Counted from the stretch's first letter, positions 35,073 to 46,276 are shown. The stretch is DNA of 64,000 bases from Limnomonas spitsbergensis (GCA_037349105.1 JAYJMM010000099.1:434001-498000); one strand, 5' to 3'. Translations and numbers: made by a program. The notes: generated from the letters alone by a model not told the origin.

Positions 35073-38000
35073 ATGCCTGTAGAGATGACAGGCATAGATC
35101 TAAACCCCGATAGGCACCAGCACCCTGATGTCCAACGGAGGAGTGGGCGTCTGAGGGGGCTGGAGCCGGGAATAGACCTAAAAAATGCTAGTGCTGAGAT
35201 CGTGGCAGAGGCCCTGTTGATAGCGGAAAAGCTGTCAGAACCAGTAGAACAGCCCGCAGAGGATTGCAGGGTACGTGAGCCAGACCGTGTACCACCCAGA
35301 GGGGCAGGAGCGCAAACAGATGGTGCAGTACTAGTAACTCGAAAAGGCATTGGTCGAGGGGGTCCGTTGCCCGCTGGTTCCGACAGCAGTCTGAATTTCG
35401 AGCAGGAGCAGACTCAAGCAGGGACCCCAGAACTGATCTTGGATCAAGCAACGGAAGCATCCCAGAGCTGTGACACGCGACAGAGCAGTGAACCTGAGGC
35501 CGAGCTGCAGCAGAGCCTGCCCAGGATGGCGAGTGTTGCACAGCGGGTTGAAAAAGAACCCAGCCAACCGGATCTAAGGGCCAAGGTAGCCGCAGCTTCA
35601 GACAAGTTTGCAGGCTGTGATAAAACCGGCGCAGACAAACCTCGAATAAAGACGGAGGGAGATGGGGCCAGGATTGTGCCTGCAGAGGTCAAGCACGAGG
35701 AAGCTGAGCCCCAGCCAGCAGCGGGCAGACAGAGCTCGCAGGCAGGCAAGGAAAAGGAGAAATCGGTTGAGCCGGTAGGGGAGCCTTGGGCTGACCTAAT
35801 ATCCGAGGAAGAACAGCCAGACCCAGCTCAGAACAAGCAGGGGCAGCAGACGACAGCAGAACTGCGTCCCGTGCAGCAGCTGCAGCCGCGCAAGGCACTG
35901 GTTAGAAGAGGAGCTGGATCCACAGTCTTCGGCACACCGCTGTCCAGTTTTCCACCCAGTGCAAACAGACCTGCGCAAACATCCAAGGAGGGATCTAGCA
36001 GCCAGATGCAAAGAGAGCCAGAGCGCTCCGAGGCTGGGGGAGTAGTGTGCGGCAATGAGGAGTCGGAAGGGCCAATTGGTTGGGCAGGAATTGTGCAGTG
36101 GGCAACAGACCTGTGGAAGCAAGTGTGCTCCAGGACGTTCTTGCATTTCCAGGACCAGGTCACAGCCATTGAGGAGTTCAAGGCCCATCATCTGAGGGGG
36201 TGGGCAACAAAGGCCATGTTAGGTATCCCCCACACAGGGTTGGACAGGGCGATACTGTTAGCCGCCCTTGGACAGGTATCCAAGGGAAGGGCGGGACACG
36301 AAGCAGCCAGGGCCGTTAAAGCCTTTGCAGATGAATGGTGCAACGAGGTCACGGGTGACCAGGAGGAACCTGGATCAGAACCAGAGGATGAGGAGGACCA
36401 GGCGTGGGAAGGATTTGAAACAGAGGCGCAGCGGCCTGAGGGGCGCAGGGAGGTGCAAAGGTGGCAGCAGCAGGCGGGAGCCGCGCCAACACCAACACTC
36501 AGATCTGCAGCTTTCGAGGTCAGCAGCGAGCCCAGCCTCAGAGGACGGCCAAGGGGCAGGGAAGCGCCCAGAGCCAGCAGTCCAGCCGCCAGCGAAAGGG
36601 CGGAATTGACTAGCCGATCACTCGCCAGGATGGCAGAGCACAGCACAGCAACACGCAGAGCAAGCAGGCAAGAGTCTTATGAGTTGCTGCGCATAGTCGA
36701 GGACAGAGAGAACGCATACCAGGAAACCCAGGTGGATTACATCAAGGAATTCCTGAGGAACAGGCAGTCAGGCGCAGCAAGGGGAGCCAGGAGGAATGAG
36801 CCTGCGGGCAGCGCACGGAGCAGTGGTCCAAGGTTACAGGAGGCCAGAGAGGAAACACAGTCTGATTCCTATGCCAGGAATTACACAGGCGGAACGCAGC
36901 CAAGCCAGCAGAACCAGGAGTTGCCCAGGGGACAGGCAGAACCCGGTGGAGCACAGTCTCGAAGGCCTGGATCTGACAGCAGACCAGGCAGAAGCGAATC
37001 AGAACGTCCGCCACCCGAAGGGAGTAAAAGCTCAGCAGGCAGAGCGGGCAGACAGCCATCACGAGGCGCTCACGATCAGGATGAGGATTATAACAGACAT
37101 GACAGGTATCAGTCAGGCCGCAGCCCATCGAGGGGCGGCAGTGGAGGACCAGGGTCGCGGTCAGAGTCAGTAGATTCGGGACCAGGAGGAGCGGACAGAC
37201 GCAGGTCGGGGGCCAGACAGGAGTCCAGCGACCAGGAAATGAAAAGGCTCGAGCGGGAGCAGGCGAGGGTGAACCTGCAGCTGCAGCAACAGATGGTATT
37301 GCAGCTGGCAGGGGTAGCCAAGGTAGCCAAGATCCCAGCCATCCAAGGCAACGTACCAGTCCTGGATATGTCACACCCAGGAGCGGTTGCAGCCAGAAAG
37401 TATTGCCAGGCGTGTGGGTACTGGGGATCGCACAACAGGTTGGCAATGTCAGATGACCAGCCAGCATTGGCCGTGGTGGCAGGTGAAATAGCTGGATCAT
37501 GCCAGTCGCCGTCAGCTATGACGTTGCTGATCAAGTCGCTGGTCAAGCTGTGGGACAGCAAGCCTGCCAGCATGAGGCCGCTGATGGCAGCCATCAGGGC
37601 AGCGCCCCACGCAGGAAACAGAATTGCCAGAGAGGTGGAGCGGATCGGACAGCAGTGGATAGCCCCAGCGGAGCAGCAGGGTTGCGAAGCTTCGCTACTC
37701 ACGTTGTGGATCAGGGTGGTCCAGGAGGAGGTGGGAAAGCCGACTTCAGAGGAGAGGACGGCCATCACCAACCTCAGGTTAGGAGTAAAGACTACTCTAG
37801 ACCCAGATGTCAAGCCAGAGGAGACGGTGGAGGCATTTGCCCACAGAGTGCTGACAACAGCAGAGTTGCTGCAGATCTCAAGGGATGCAGTAGATCACTT
37901 CGGCAGAAGCCACTCGGTCTCGCGCATGTTCCATGACGGACTGCCAGCAGTTGCTAGAGCCAAGCTGAGCAAGTTTGTTATGACAGTGCCAGGGTACCTC

Positions 38001-39092
38001 AGCATGAGTGATGAAGACCAAATCGCAGTACTCACGCAGCAGGTGGTGCTGTGGGAGAGGTTTGCCCTGGAAATGGGTGATCTGGGAGGTACCGGCTTCA
38101 GGCAGATAACCAACAGCGGGCCTGGCCAGGGAGAGGCACAGCCCAGCAGGGGCAGGAGAGAGAGAGCAGGACAGTGGGAGATGCGAACACGCCTTGATGG
38201 AATTGTGCACCCCACAGGCTCAGCAGCAGTACCACAGGCGCGGATGGAGGGTAAACCCAGAGGAGTTGCCTGGGCGGACCAAGCAGGGGCGGCAAATTAC
38301 AACGCTGAGGGTGGCTCAAGCGCAGCCAAGGCATGCTACCAGTGCGGTAGTACGTCGCACCTCGCCAGGGATTGCAGGGCGCCCAGGGCCAGGGATGAGC
38401 GCAGACCTATGCCCCTGGTTACAGACATCACACCTGGACCGGCCAGACAGCCGCAACAGCAGTATCCGCAGCAACAGCAGTATCCGCAGCAACAGCAGTA
38501 TCCCCTGCCGCCAAGGCCGCAGCAGGGACAGGCGGCAGGCAGGCCGTATGACAGGAATCAGAACAACAGACAGTATCCTAGGCCTGGGCCTGGCCAGGGA
38601 GGTCAGGTGCAGCAGGCAGCCCACGTGTCGCACCTCAGCAATGCAACGGGGCAGGCTGAGCCTGAAGGATGGCACCAGACCGTGGCAGAGATGCTCAGCG
38701 AGTCCGTAGCACTCATGACGCAGGTTGGGCTGGTACCCAAGCCTGCAGGTTTCAAACAGGCGGTTCATAACGCCCGTCCTAAGTCGTTTGTGCCAGAACC
38801 TTTGCAGGAGGAGGAACCAGTGCCAGGATTCGTGGAACCCCCCTCCAGGAAGGGAGCAAAGAGGCTGGTATTGAGTAAACTTGCTGACGATATGTCTGAC
38901 ATCCGCCTACAGGTGTTCAAGCTGAACGAGAGGCTTTCAGCGCTGTCTTTCACCACGATGCCCATGGGAGCAGATAACTCCGGCCACAGGGGTGAGACCA
39001 GTAACACCAGGCCAGAGGGTAGGGTGTTAACAAGCTCTTGGCTGAAGTACAAGGAGCATGAGTGTACGGTGATGTACCATGTTTGTGAGTAG
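35073..39092 (+). CDS. Retrotransposon gag polyprotein, uninterrupted, no pol
   Basis: A single 1339-codon frame from the first ATG (an in-frame GTG lies 39 bases upstream). Residues 1-750 are low-complexity, rich in Gln, Glu, Arg, Ser and Pro, and presumably disordered. A C-x2-C pair (YCQACGYWGSH) precedes a folded region of about 230 residues (about 800-1030) with Trp/Leu spacing like retrotransposon gag capsid domains. A CCHC zinc knuckle, CYQCGSTSHLARDC, follows at about 38336-38377, then a QQQYP tandem and a helical C-terminus. CCHC knuckles bind the element's RNA. No protease, reverse transcriptase, RNase H or integrase motif follows; the frame ends and is followed by a perfect hairpin (AGGACACC/GGTGTCCT) at about 39095-39117. 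The full open frame over 4 kb, in a region where other elements are broken, suggests recent activity or selection. The function is inferred from the zinc knuckle and layout. Confidence 0.82.
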   Translation: MPVEMTGIDLNPDRHQHPDVQRRSGRLRGLEPGIDLKNASAEIVAEALLIAEKLSEPVEQPAEDCRVREPDRVPPRGAGAQTDGAVLVTRKGIGRGGPLPAGSDSSLNFEQEQTQAGTPELILDQATEASQSCDTRQSSEPEAELQQSLPRMASVAQRVEKEPSQPDLRAKVAAASDKFAGCDKTGADKPRIKTEGDGARIVPAEVKHEEAEPQPAAGRQSSQAGKEKEKSVEPVGEPWADLISEEEQPDPAQNKQGQQTTAELRPVQQLQPRKALVRRGAGSTVFGTPLSSFPPSANRPAQTSKEGSSSQMQREPERSEAGGVVCGNEESEGPIGWAGIVQWATDLWKQVCSRTFLHFQDQVTAIEEFKAHHLRGWATKAMLGIPHTGLDRAILLAALGQVSKGRAGHEAARAVKAFADEWCNEVTGDQEEPGSEPEDEEDQAWEGFETEAQRPEGRREVQRWQQQAGAAPTPTLRSAAFEVSSEPSLRGRPRGREAPRASSPAASERAELTSRSLARMAEHSTATRRASRQESYELLRIVEDRENAYQETQVDYIKEFLRNRQSGAARGARRNEPAGSARSSGPRLQEAREETQSDSYARNYTGGTQPSQQNQELPRGQAEPGGAQSRRPGSDSRPGRSESERPPPEGSKSSAGRAGRQPSRGAHDQDEDYNRHDRYQSGRSPSRGGSGGPGSRSESVDSGPGGADRRRSGARQESSDQEMKRLEREQARVNLQLQQQMVLQLAGVAKVAKIPAIQGNVPVLDMSHPGAVAARKYCQACGYWGSHNRLAMSDDQPALAVVAGEIAGSCQSPSAMTLLIKSLVKLWDSKPASMRPLMAAIRAAPHAGNRIAREVERIGQQWIAPAEQQGCEASLLTLWIRVVQEEVGKPTSEERTAITNLRLGVKTTLDPDVKPEETVEAFAHRVLTTAELLQISRDAVDHFGRSHSVSRMFHDGLPAVARAKLSKFVMTVPGYLSMSDEDQIAVLTQQVVLWERFALEMGDLGGTGFRQITNSGPGQGEAQPSRGRRERAGQWEMRTRLDGIVHPTGSAAVPQARMEGKPRGVAWADQAGAANYNAEGGSSAAKACYQCGSTSHLARDCRAPRARDERRPMPLVTDITPGPARQPQQQYPQQQQYPQQQQYPLPPRPQQGQAAGRPYDRNQNNRQYPRPGPGQGGQVQQAAHVSHLSNATGQAEPEGWHQTVAEMLSESVALMTQVGLVPKPAGFKQAVHNARPKSFVPEPLQEEEPVPGFVEPPSRKGAKRLVLSKLADDMSDIRLQVFKLNERLSALSFTTMPMGADNSGHRGETSNTRPEGRVLTSSWLKYKEHECTVMYHVCE

Positions 39093-39281
39093 AGGACACC
39101 TCTCTAAGGTGTCCTGACCGGAGTTTACGGTATTTACCATAGTATTGCAGTTACTGCTTTATGGTGCGACACAGATAGTCCTTGAGTCAAGCCGGGTATG
39201 TTCTGAAAAAATACATTTATGTCACGGTCAATTGCTACATCATGGCGGTCATTCATAGCATCATGCCCATACCGACGGAAT

Positions 39282-39420
39282 GTGAATTTTTACAGACCGA
39301 CAGTGCATCACATTTGATGCATGGGATAAGTGCCCGGAAACCGGCACAAGAACTTGATACATTAGGACAGTAATCGAGAACCAGTGCCCCCCATGTGCAA
39401 GCCACTAGCACACGACCACA
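39282..39420. repeat. Dispersed repeat R1, copy 3
   Basis: Same orientation as copy 1 at 20.1 kb; shares GCATCACATTTGATGCATGG and ACTTGATACATTAGGACAG. It is directly followed by the LINE family 2 fragment. Confidence 0.7.
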
Positions 39421-39439
39421 AGCACCAACCACAAGACCC

Positions 39440-39830
39440 ATTTTATTTCCAGAAAGCAGATGCAGAATCCATTTAGCTTGCCCCACACTCCATTTGCATA
39501 CCGTTTCAGGGCCGCATCCTCGTCCGCTAGAAAATTATGGAGAGTAAGGAATTGTATTGAAAACGAATGTGTGCATAGAACGGGCAGGGAATCATGTGAA
39601 GCGCATCCTCCCTACATTCAAGATTGCAACATCTGAAAAGCCTCTTGTAACGAGGCACATGAGGTTCCACAAAGCGCCATCTCAACATACATTCAGCCAA
39701 TGCCCCATCAGATACCGGTCTACAGCAAAAAACATATTAGGCTTGCTCAAATTATACCAGAAAGTCTCCTTCCCAGCACGCTTAATAATCTGCAGTGAAA
39801 GCATTCAAAAACACTTCGTATTGTAAAGCC
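39440..39830 (-). mobile_element. LINE (family 2) C-terminal fragment
   Basis: The minus strand reads CREDALHMIPCPFYAHIRFQ, the same post-RT zinc region as at 27.1 kb, with flanks matching 26985-27330. Stops interrupt the rest. Confidence 0.65.
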
Positions 39831-40079
39831 TCCCCAACAATGCCCCAATGGCAAACAAATTCAATTCGTCCGCCAGCTGAAAGATCCTTGCATGTCTTCC
39901 ATTCACAAAGGGCACAGGCAGACTAATGAACCCTCCTTAACACCCTGGCCATACCAAAGCTAGAAGTGAAGAAGGAATGGAAAAACTTAAGCGGCTTGAG
40001 ATGAGGCCAGCAAGGCATTAATTTGCCATTAAATCCCATGCCATGCTAGCCATGCACAAAAACCACCTAGTAAAATGGA

Positions 40080-43000
40080 TTATGCCAACATGCTTAGAGC
40101 ACAAATCGCCGCTTCTTTCACCTCCAGCACACTCGACCTCGACAACGCCTTCAAATTCTTTATGGCACCAGGTGTAGCCACAATCTTGACCTTGTTGTCA
40201 GCATCGATTGCAAGATTACGTAGAACTCTCGCTGCAATCTTCGGGACTTCCATAGAGCTTGATCTCAGCAAGAAAACTAGTTGGCCGATGGCACCCGGAG
40301 CATCAGCAATTTTGGCTATGTTCTCCGTATTGGTTGCAAGGTTCCATAATGCCCCCGCTGCACATTCTTGCACGTTCACAGAGCTCGAGATCAGTGAGGC
40401 GACCAGCTGGGTGATAGCACCAGGGATAGTGCCAATCTTGACCGCGTTCTCCGTATTGACTGCAAGGTTCCACAAGGCCCCTGCTGCAGACTCCTGCATG
40501 TTCAAAGAGCTTGAGCTCAGTAATACGACTAGCTGACTGATAGCACCAGGGGCAGCAACGATCTTGACATGGTTCTCTGTGTGGCTTGCAAGGCTCCATA
40601 ACGCTCCCACTGCATTAGCCTGCGCTGCCACACAGCTTGAGCTCAGCATGATGACCAACTGGATGATGGCACCAGGGGCATCGACAATCTTGACCTTGTT
40701 CTCCGTATTGGTTGCAAGGCTCCATAACGCCCCCGCTGCGAACTCTTGCACCTCCACAGAGCTTGAGCTGAGTAAGGCAACCAGCTGGATGATAGCATAA
40801 GGGATTTTGGCAATCTTGACCTTGTTCTCCGTATTGGCTGCAAGGTTCCATAACAACCCCGCTGCATGCTCTTGCACTTTCACAGAGCTTGAGCTCAGTA
40901 AGAAGACCAACTGATTGATAGCACCAGGGGCAGCAGCGATCTTGACATGGTTCTCTGTGTTGGTTGCAAGGCTTCGTAACACCCCCGCTGCATTAGCCTG
41001 CGCTCCCACACAGCTTGAGCTCAGCGTTATGACCAGCTGGTTGATGGCACCAGGGGTAGCAGCAATCTTGGCTATGTTCTCCGTATTGTCTGCAAGGTTC
41101 GATAACGCCCCCGCTGCAGACTCTTGCACGTTCACAAAGCTCGAGCTTAGCAAGGTGACCAGCTGCTTGATAGCACCAGGTGTAGTGCCAATCTTGACGC
41201 TGTTCTCCGTAATGGTTGCAAGTTTCAATAACGCGTCCGCTGCAGACTCCTGCACGTTCACAGAGCTCGAGCTCAGTAAGACGACCAGCTGGTTGATAGC
41301 ACCAGGGTCGGCAGCGATCTTGACATGGTTCTCAGTGTTGGCTGCAAGATTCCGTAACGCCCCTGCTGCATTAGCCTGCGCTCCCACACAGCTTGAGCTC
41401 AGCATTACGACCAGCTGGCTGATGGCACCATTAGCAGAGGTGATCTTTACCCCATCCTCAAAATTGCAAGCCAAGCTCGTTAATGCCTTTGCTGCACGTG
41501 CTTGCTCTGACACTCTGGGCGAGAACAACTTGGCCACCATCTTCTCGATTTCCGATGCTGAGCTTGTCACAACCTGGTTCACATCAGTAGATTCGTGTTT
41601 ACAACGGGAATCGACACATGTGCATGGGCAGACATTGCGCATACAAGCTTTGATTGGCCGGGCGGGGCTGCCTACCCTGGCAATAGATGACACCCTCCTG
41701 CCATGATGAGCAATGCCTACCAATAATAAGGTGGCAAGGGTAAAGGGCCAGAAACTGAACCCCTCCAACGGTCCAGCCCAGTTTAAGTCAGAGATAGTTT
41801 TGCAAAGCTTTTATGCCAAGACAGTTGCAACAATCTTCCAACTGTTAACTGATGTGCCCTAGTTTGTCTCACCTTCGTCCTCAATGGGCCGCTTGTGCTC
41901 TCATCCAACGCGTTAATTCTACCGCGGGGCTGGAGGTTGCGCTCCGTGAACAAAGTCCTGAGCTCGAACATCACCTTGATGAGGAAAATTTTGAAACGAG
42001 GCAGTGATCAGGGTCCAAGGCTTTACCTGAGATCTATGCGTGGGAATATAAACCTACACACAAACAGCACCACCACAGAAAATTAACAATTTAACACACT
42101 CATCTTGTGATCAAAACAAAGACATCTCATCATCCGCCCGGGCTGACAGGCCTAGACAGGCTCAAGAACTGACAAACCTCATGCACAAAGTGGTCAGAAT
42201 CAATAAGATAAGCATCCTTGTGCTACACCATCATGTTGGCACATACCTTGCAAAATACGTATGAAGTATCCTTCACAACCCACTAGACATTATGTACATA
42301 ACAACAGGATCACCTCAACAAACCAATAGTCCCTTCCCCGGCATGCTCCGCTCTTGGGAATATACGGGAGGGATAACATCAGATGCTCTAGTCTCCGCGG
42401 AGGACACACGCCGCTGTGGAGCACTGGGATCAAGATCTGCGATGAGCAATTAAAGGAGTCAAAATGAAGAGTTGACATTTGACATTTTGGAAACCTCTGA
42501 GATTGATAAACCAATATATTTTACAAGGTTGCAGTATGACTCGGATCAGGGATTTGCAACTGCACTTTGAAGCTTGGATTTGCTCCGCTCTTGGGAATAT
42601 ACGGGAGGGATAACATCAGATGCTCTAGTCTCCGCGGAGGACACACGCCGCTGTGGAGCACTGGGATCAAGATCTGCGATGAGCAATTAAAGGAGTCAAA
42701 ATGAAGAGTTGGCATTTGACATTTTGGAAACCTCTGAGATTGAGAATCCAATATATTTTACAAGGTTGCAGTATGACTCGGATCAGGGATTTGCAACTGC
42801 ACTTTGAAGCTTGGATTTGCCGAGATGTGCGAGGGTGCTTTCAAACTGAAATCTGCCAAGATCTGCAAGGGTGTTGTCAAACGGGGATATGCTGAAATCT
42901 GAAAGGACGCTTTCAAACTGGGATCTGCTGAGATACAAAAGGGCGCTTTCCGACTAGGACCTGCTGACATCTAACAGGGCGCTTTCAAACAGGGATCTGC

Positions 43001-44863
43001 TATGATATGAAAGGGCGCTTTCAACTGGGATCTGCTGAGATCTGAACAAAACGCTTTCAAACTGGGATCTGCTGAGATCTAGTGGGTTGCTTTAAAACTG
43101 GAATATCTTGACATCTTCAACGGTGCATTCAAACTAGGATCTGCTTATGTATAAAAGGGCGCTTTCAAACTGGGATCTGCTGAGACATAAAATGGCGCTT
43201 TCAAACAGGGATCTGCTGAGATGTAAAAGGATGCTTTCAAACTGGGATTTGCTGAGATCTAAAAACGCTTTAAAACTGGGATCTGCTGAGCGTGTTTCAA
43301 ACGGGAATCTGCTGACACCTGCATGGCCGCATGGGTGCTTTCAAACGGAGATATGCTGAGATCTGTTGAGGTGCTTTCAAACTGGGACAATGAGGTAGGG
43401 CCACCAAATAGCGTAACCAACCGGTATACAATTTGTTTTTACCAGGTCGACAGTTATTCGTCAAGTGATGCTCCTAAATGTTGCAGTTATGACATGCCCC
43501 CAAAGGCCATTTCTCTTGATTTCCGCATTTCTTTTCTTGATTTCTGCAATTACATCATTATACCGACTACATTCGAGTCCATAATGCAGGAAGTATCTAC
43601 CATCGTATCAGTCGATTTTTTTCTTTCGTATTTCTAGCAAACAAATGGTGGTCATTATTCACACATGATGAAAAACGAGCAAAGAAAGAATTGTTTGCCT
43701 CCAACCCTGAGAGGTAAGGTCAACACAGCGCTACTACGTTGCATTCGTATTGAAACGTGTACTGACACCCGCAGCACCTCACCAGACAACAAAGGCGCCA
43801 TCAGATGACGCAGTGAATCTACCGAGACAAGCAGCAACAGCAGTCACAGCTCACATCACAACACCTGCAACGGCACCTGACGATCCTGGTGTCAATCTGG
43901 ACGTCGAGATTACCTTAAGCGGTCAAGGGGCAAAAATGAACTAATGATCAACTGATCATACAATTTCAAGGTTACAATTACAAAAACGAACCAGCAAAAC
44001 GAATAGCATGGTAAGGTTATGATGGCGCTTTCAAATTAGCATCTGCTGATATATGAAACGTAAACTAGGATCCCAAGAGATTTGCGAGAGCGCTTTCAAA
44101 CTGGGATCTGCTAAGATCTGCAAAGGCATCTCAAACTAGGATCCTAATAGATCTGCAAGGACGCTTTCAAACTAGCATCTGCTGAGATCGCACTGGCATT
44201 TTAAATTGGGATCTGCTGAGATTTGCAAATCCCAATTATCTTGATTCCCGTGTTTGTTTGCGATTTATTCAGAATTGAGCCACTGCATTTGTGTCCATGA
44301 CGTGAGGTGAATCTATGTTTACCACAAACACTTGTTGTTTAATATTGAGTCTTAGTATGGATCATACTCGGTACGGACTTAAGACATAACCGATGGTAGA
44401 AGTACCAACCTTGCCCCTCATGTGCGCCAGGGAGAACTCCGCCTGTTTGTATTTTGAAGCACCGTAGCGGTCTGAGCAGACAGCAATGAAGATTGTGCAC
44501 TGCTTGAGGGCGTCTTGTGAGACTAGGAACCAGTCAGCCTCACCCTGCATTGTTGGGGTAGAGGCAGCACGTGAGTTGTAAATACCGTAGGCAAACAGAA
44601 ACAGAAACTAGCCATTTATCAGGACTTCAACAGAACTAGATATCTGCTCAAGCAAAGGTTTATTACCATCAACTCATAGGAAGTGCATCCAGACCTCCCG
44701 TTACGACCTACAGTGCTGTACAAAACGCACCGGCAGGATTTCGTCGTCCAAGAAAACGGACCAGCCATCCTCCACCAAGGCAGTATACAGCCTGTTTGCA
44801 AGGCTGTCCCCATAGCGACCCGTGTCAGCAGTGCAGTAGGAGATCATGATGTCCCATTGTCCC
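40080..44863 (-). CDS. TIR-armadillo repeat protein (first exon not found)
   Basis: Exons in order: A 44863-44731, B 44544-44410, C 41974-41873, D 41573-40080 (stop TAA); junctions agree in phase, about 620 residues. Exons A and B encode the first two thirds of a TIR domain: WDIMISYCTAD (strand A), ALVEDGWSVFLDDE (BB loop), then CTIFIAVCSDRYGASKYKQAEFSLA. The Glu in KYKQAEF aligns with the catalytic glutamate of NAD-cleaving TIR domains (SxWCxxE in plant TIRs, WVHKE in SARM1). The last TIR strands are not clearly visible. Exon D is one uninterrupted array: a partial repeat plus eleven 42-residue armadillo repeats of the type VKIAAAPGAINQLVVLLSSS...VQESAAGALWNLA. The repeats form a superhelix that in other proteins binds peptides or ligands. 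An NADase with a repeat-based sensor is inferred from the domain pair, not shown. A 3-repeat higher order (Cys-type repeat every third) indicates recent array growth. Long introns carry satellites. Confidence 0.8.
42344..42817. repeat. 237-bp tandem duplication in a TIR-ARM intron
   Basis: The block starting TGCTCCGCTCTTGGG at 42344 recurs at 42581 with only a few mismatches. It contains an inner inverted motif TCTCCGCGGAGGA. Near identity points to a recent duplication. Confidence 0.9.
42818..43400. repeat. GGGATCTGCTGAGATCTG satellite, paralog 2
   Basis: About 16 imperfect 34-37-bp units, homologous to 30355-30860, in the intron between TIR exons B and C. A shorter outlier patch lies at about 44020-44235, after roughly 600 bp of other sequence. 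Confidence 0.88.
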
Positions 44864-46276
44864 CTGCAAGGTTCATTCACACCAACACTCGGGCTTTGCA
44901 CAGATGCATTTGAAGAACATGTATTCCAATCAGTATATGCTGACATCCCTTAAGCTGGGAGGACGTTATACAACACTACAGTTATACCCCATTTCGATGT
45001 CTGCATATATCACCTTCCAGGAACGTGCACGTTTCCCTTGAGGGCACCAGATCCCCAATTCTGACAGGAACCCATGCCGCGGCTGAGTGACTCACATTTC
45101 CCAAGATGCTGCTGTCCAACAGGGGTGGGTTTCCCTGCGCTGCGGCTAAATGAAGCGTGGAGATCCCTCAAGACGTCCGCAGATGCCACACGCTCACTCA
45201 GTCACCTGAAGGTGACAATTTACATCTTGTGTACCGGTATGTTAAGAACGAAGATTGTGGGATTTGTAACCCTGCACTGGCACTGCCCAAGGATATGAAT
45301 CATGGCATCATGCAAGCTGAGGTGCCACGGCATCAGAAACCAGAGCAGGGCCCGATAGGCTCAGCGATATGAGGCAGGGAGTCCACAACTCCTCCAGCTT
45401 CCAGCCCCAGACCCCCTCATATACCTTACCAATCCTTTTACCGTACTCACCTGCACCGGTACCACTGGTTTCCTTGCTTCTTGCATCGACTGATCGCATT
45501 GGAATCGCTAAGTGTGGAGGTACAGGAATATTGCCCCTATTCCCCTATTCTGGACCCAGCAATGCTGTGCCTGTCTTTATCACTGATCTACAGAGACAGC
45601 CCTGCACAACCTATCTTGACTGGAGGCCGAAATGAGGCTGAAATGATTCGTCAGCTAGCGTTCTTACCTTTTCTGTTCCGTAAGCTAGATATTTTGTACC
45701 ACAGGCATCCGTAGGGCCAGTTCAAGGTTTTTTTCGATCAGCGTGGGTAATAGCGGTTTGTATCACTCCTCTGGTATCACTCGTCGAATATTAGCTAAGA
45801 CCACTCCTGCTGGAATTCGTCATCTGCAAGCGATGTCGGCAGTAAAAGCAACCGGTCTTGAATCGTTCAAATCAGAGGTTCAAATATTGCATTTGGGAAC
45901 GCAGCAAAGTCACAGCGATATCTATATCCGACGATATGTTTCTGAACTTCGCTGATCGTGTATTAGAACAGCATGCAAAGAGTAAGCTGATGTAAAGGCA
46001 TGATGAAAACTCGAAAGGGTGGAAAGCAGAGGGTTTACACTTGACAGGAGGGTTTGGTTCTTGTCAGGAGAGACTGTGTCACCTACTTACCTGTATCTTG
46101 AGCCTTCATGCTCTTGGAAGCAGGGTACCTCAGGTCTTTTTATTTTCAGAGGCCCCGATACTCCTGAGGAGAGGGGCTTCATACATTTCTGTCTCTTGAG
46201 TCACCATCATCGCATGCTCTTGGGCGTAGGGTGTATTCTGTCTTGTCCTATCCTGCTTTTAGAGGCCCCGATACTC
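44864..46276. other. Upstream of the TIR-ARM gene; tandem repeat at right end
   Basis: The 5' exon(s) and promoter of the TIR-ARM gene are expected here. A minus-strand frame at about 45200-45060 ending near a GTGAGT donor is one weak candidate exon. At 46130-46276 an approximately 115-bp unit with AGAGGCCCCGATACTCCTGA is tandemly repeated. Confidence 0.4.

Noticed and set aside
35188..38768. Several long antisense frames under gag
   Set aside because: Shadows caused by GC-rich biased codons of the 1339-codon sense frame; no motifs.
33735..39200. A pair of LTRs around gag
   Set aside because: The 5' leader looks LTR-like (TG start, hairpins), but no second copy was seen in the 190 bases after gag or beyond, and no primer-binding site was recognised.
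45060..45200. First exon of the TIR-ARM gene
   Set aside because: A minus-strand open stretch ends near a GTGAGT, but there is no start codon context, no motif and no paralog match to support it.
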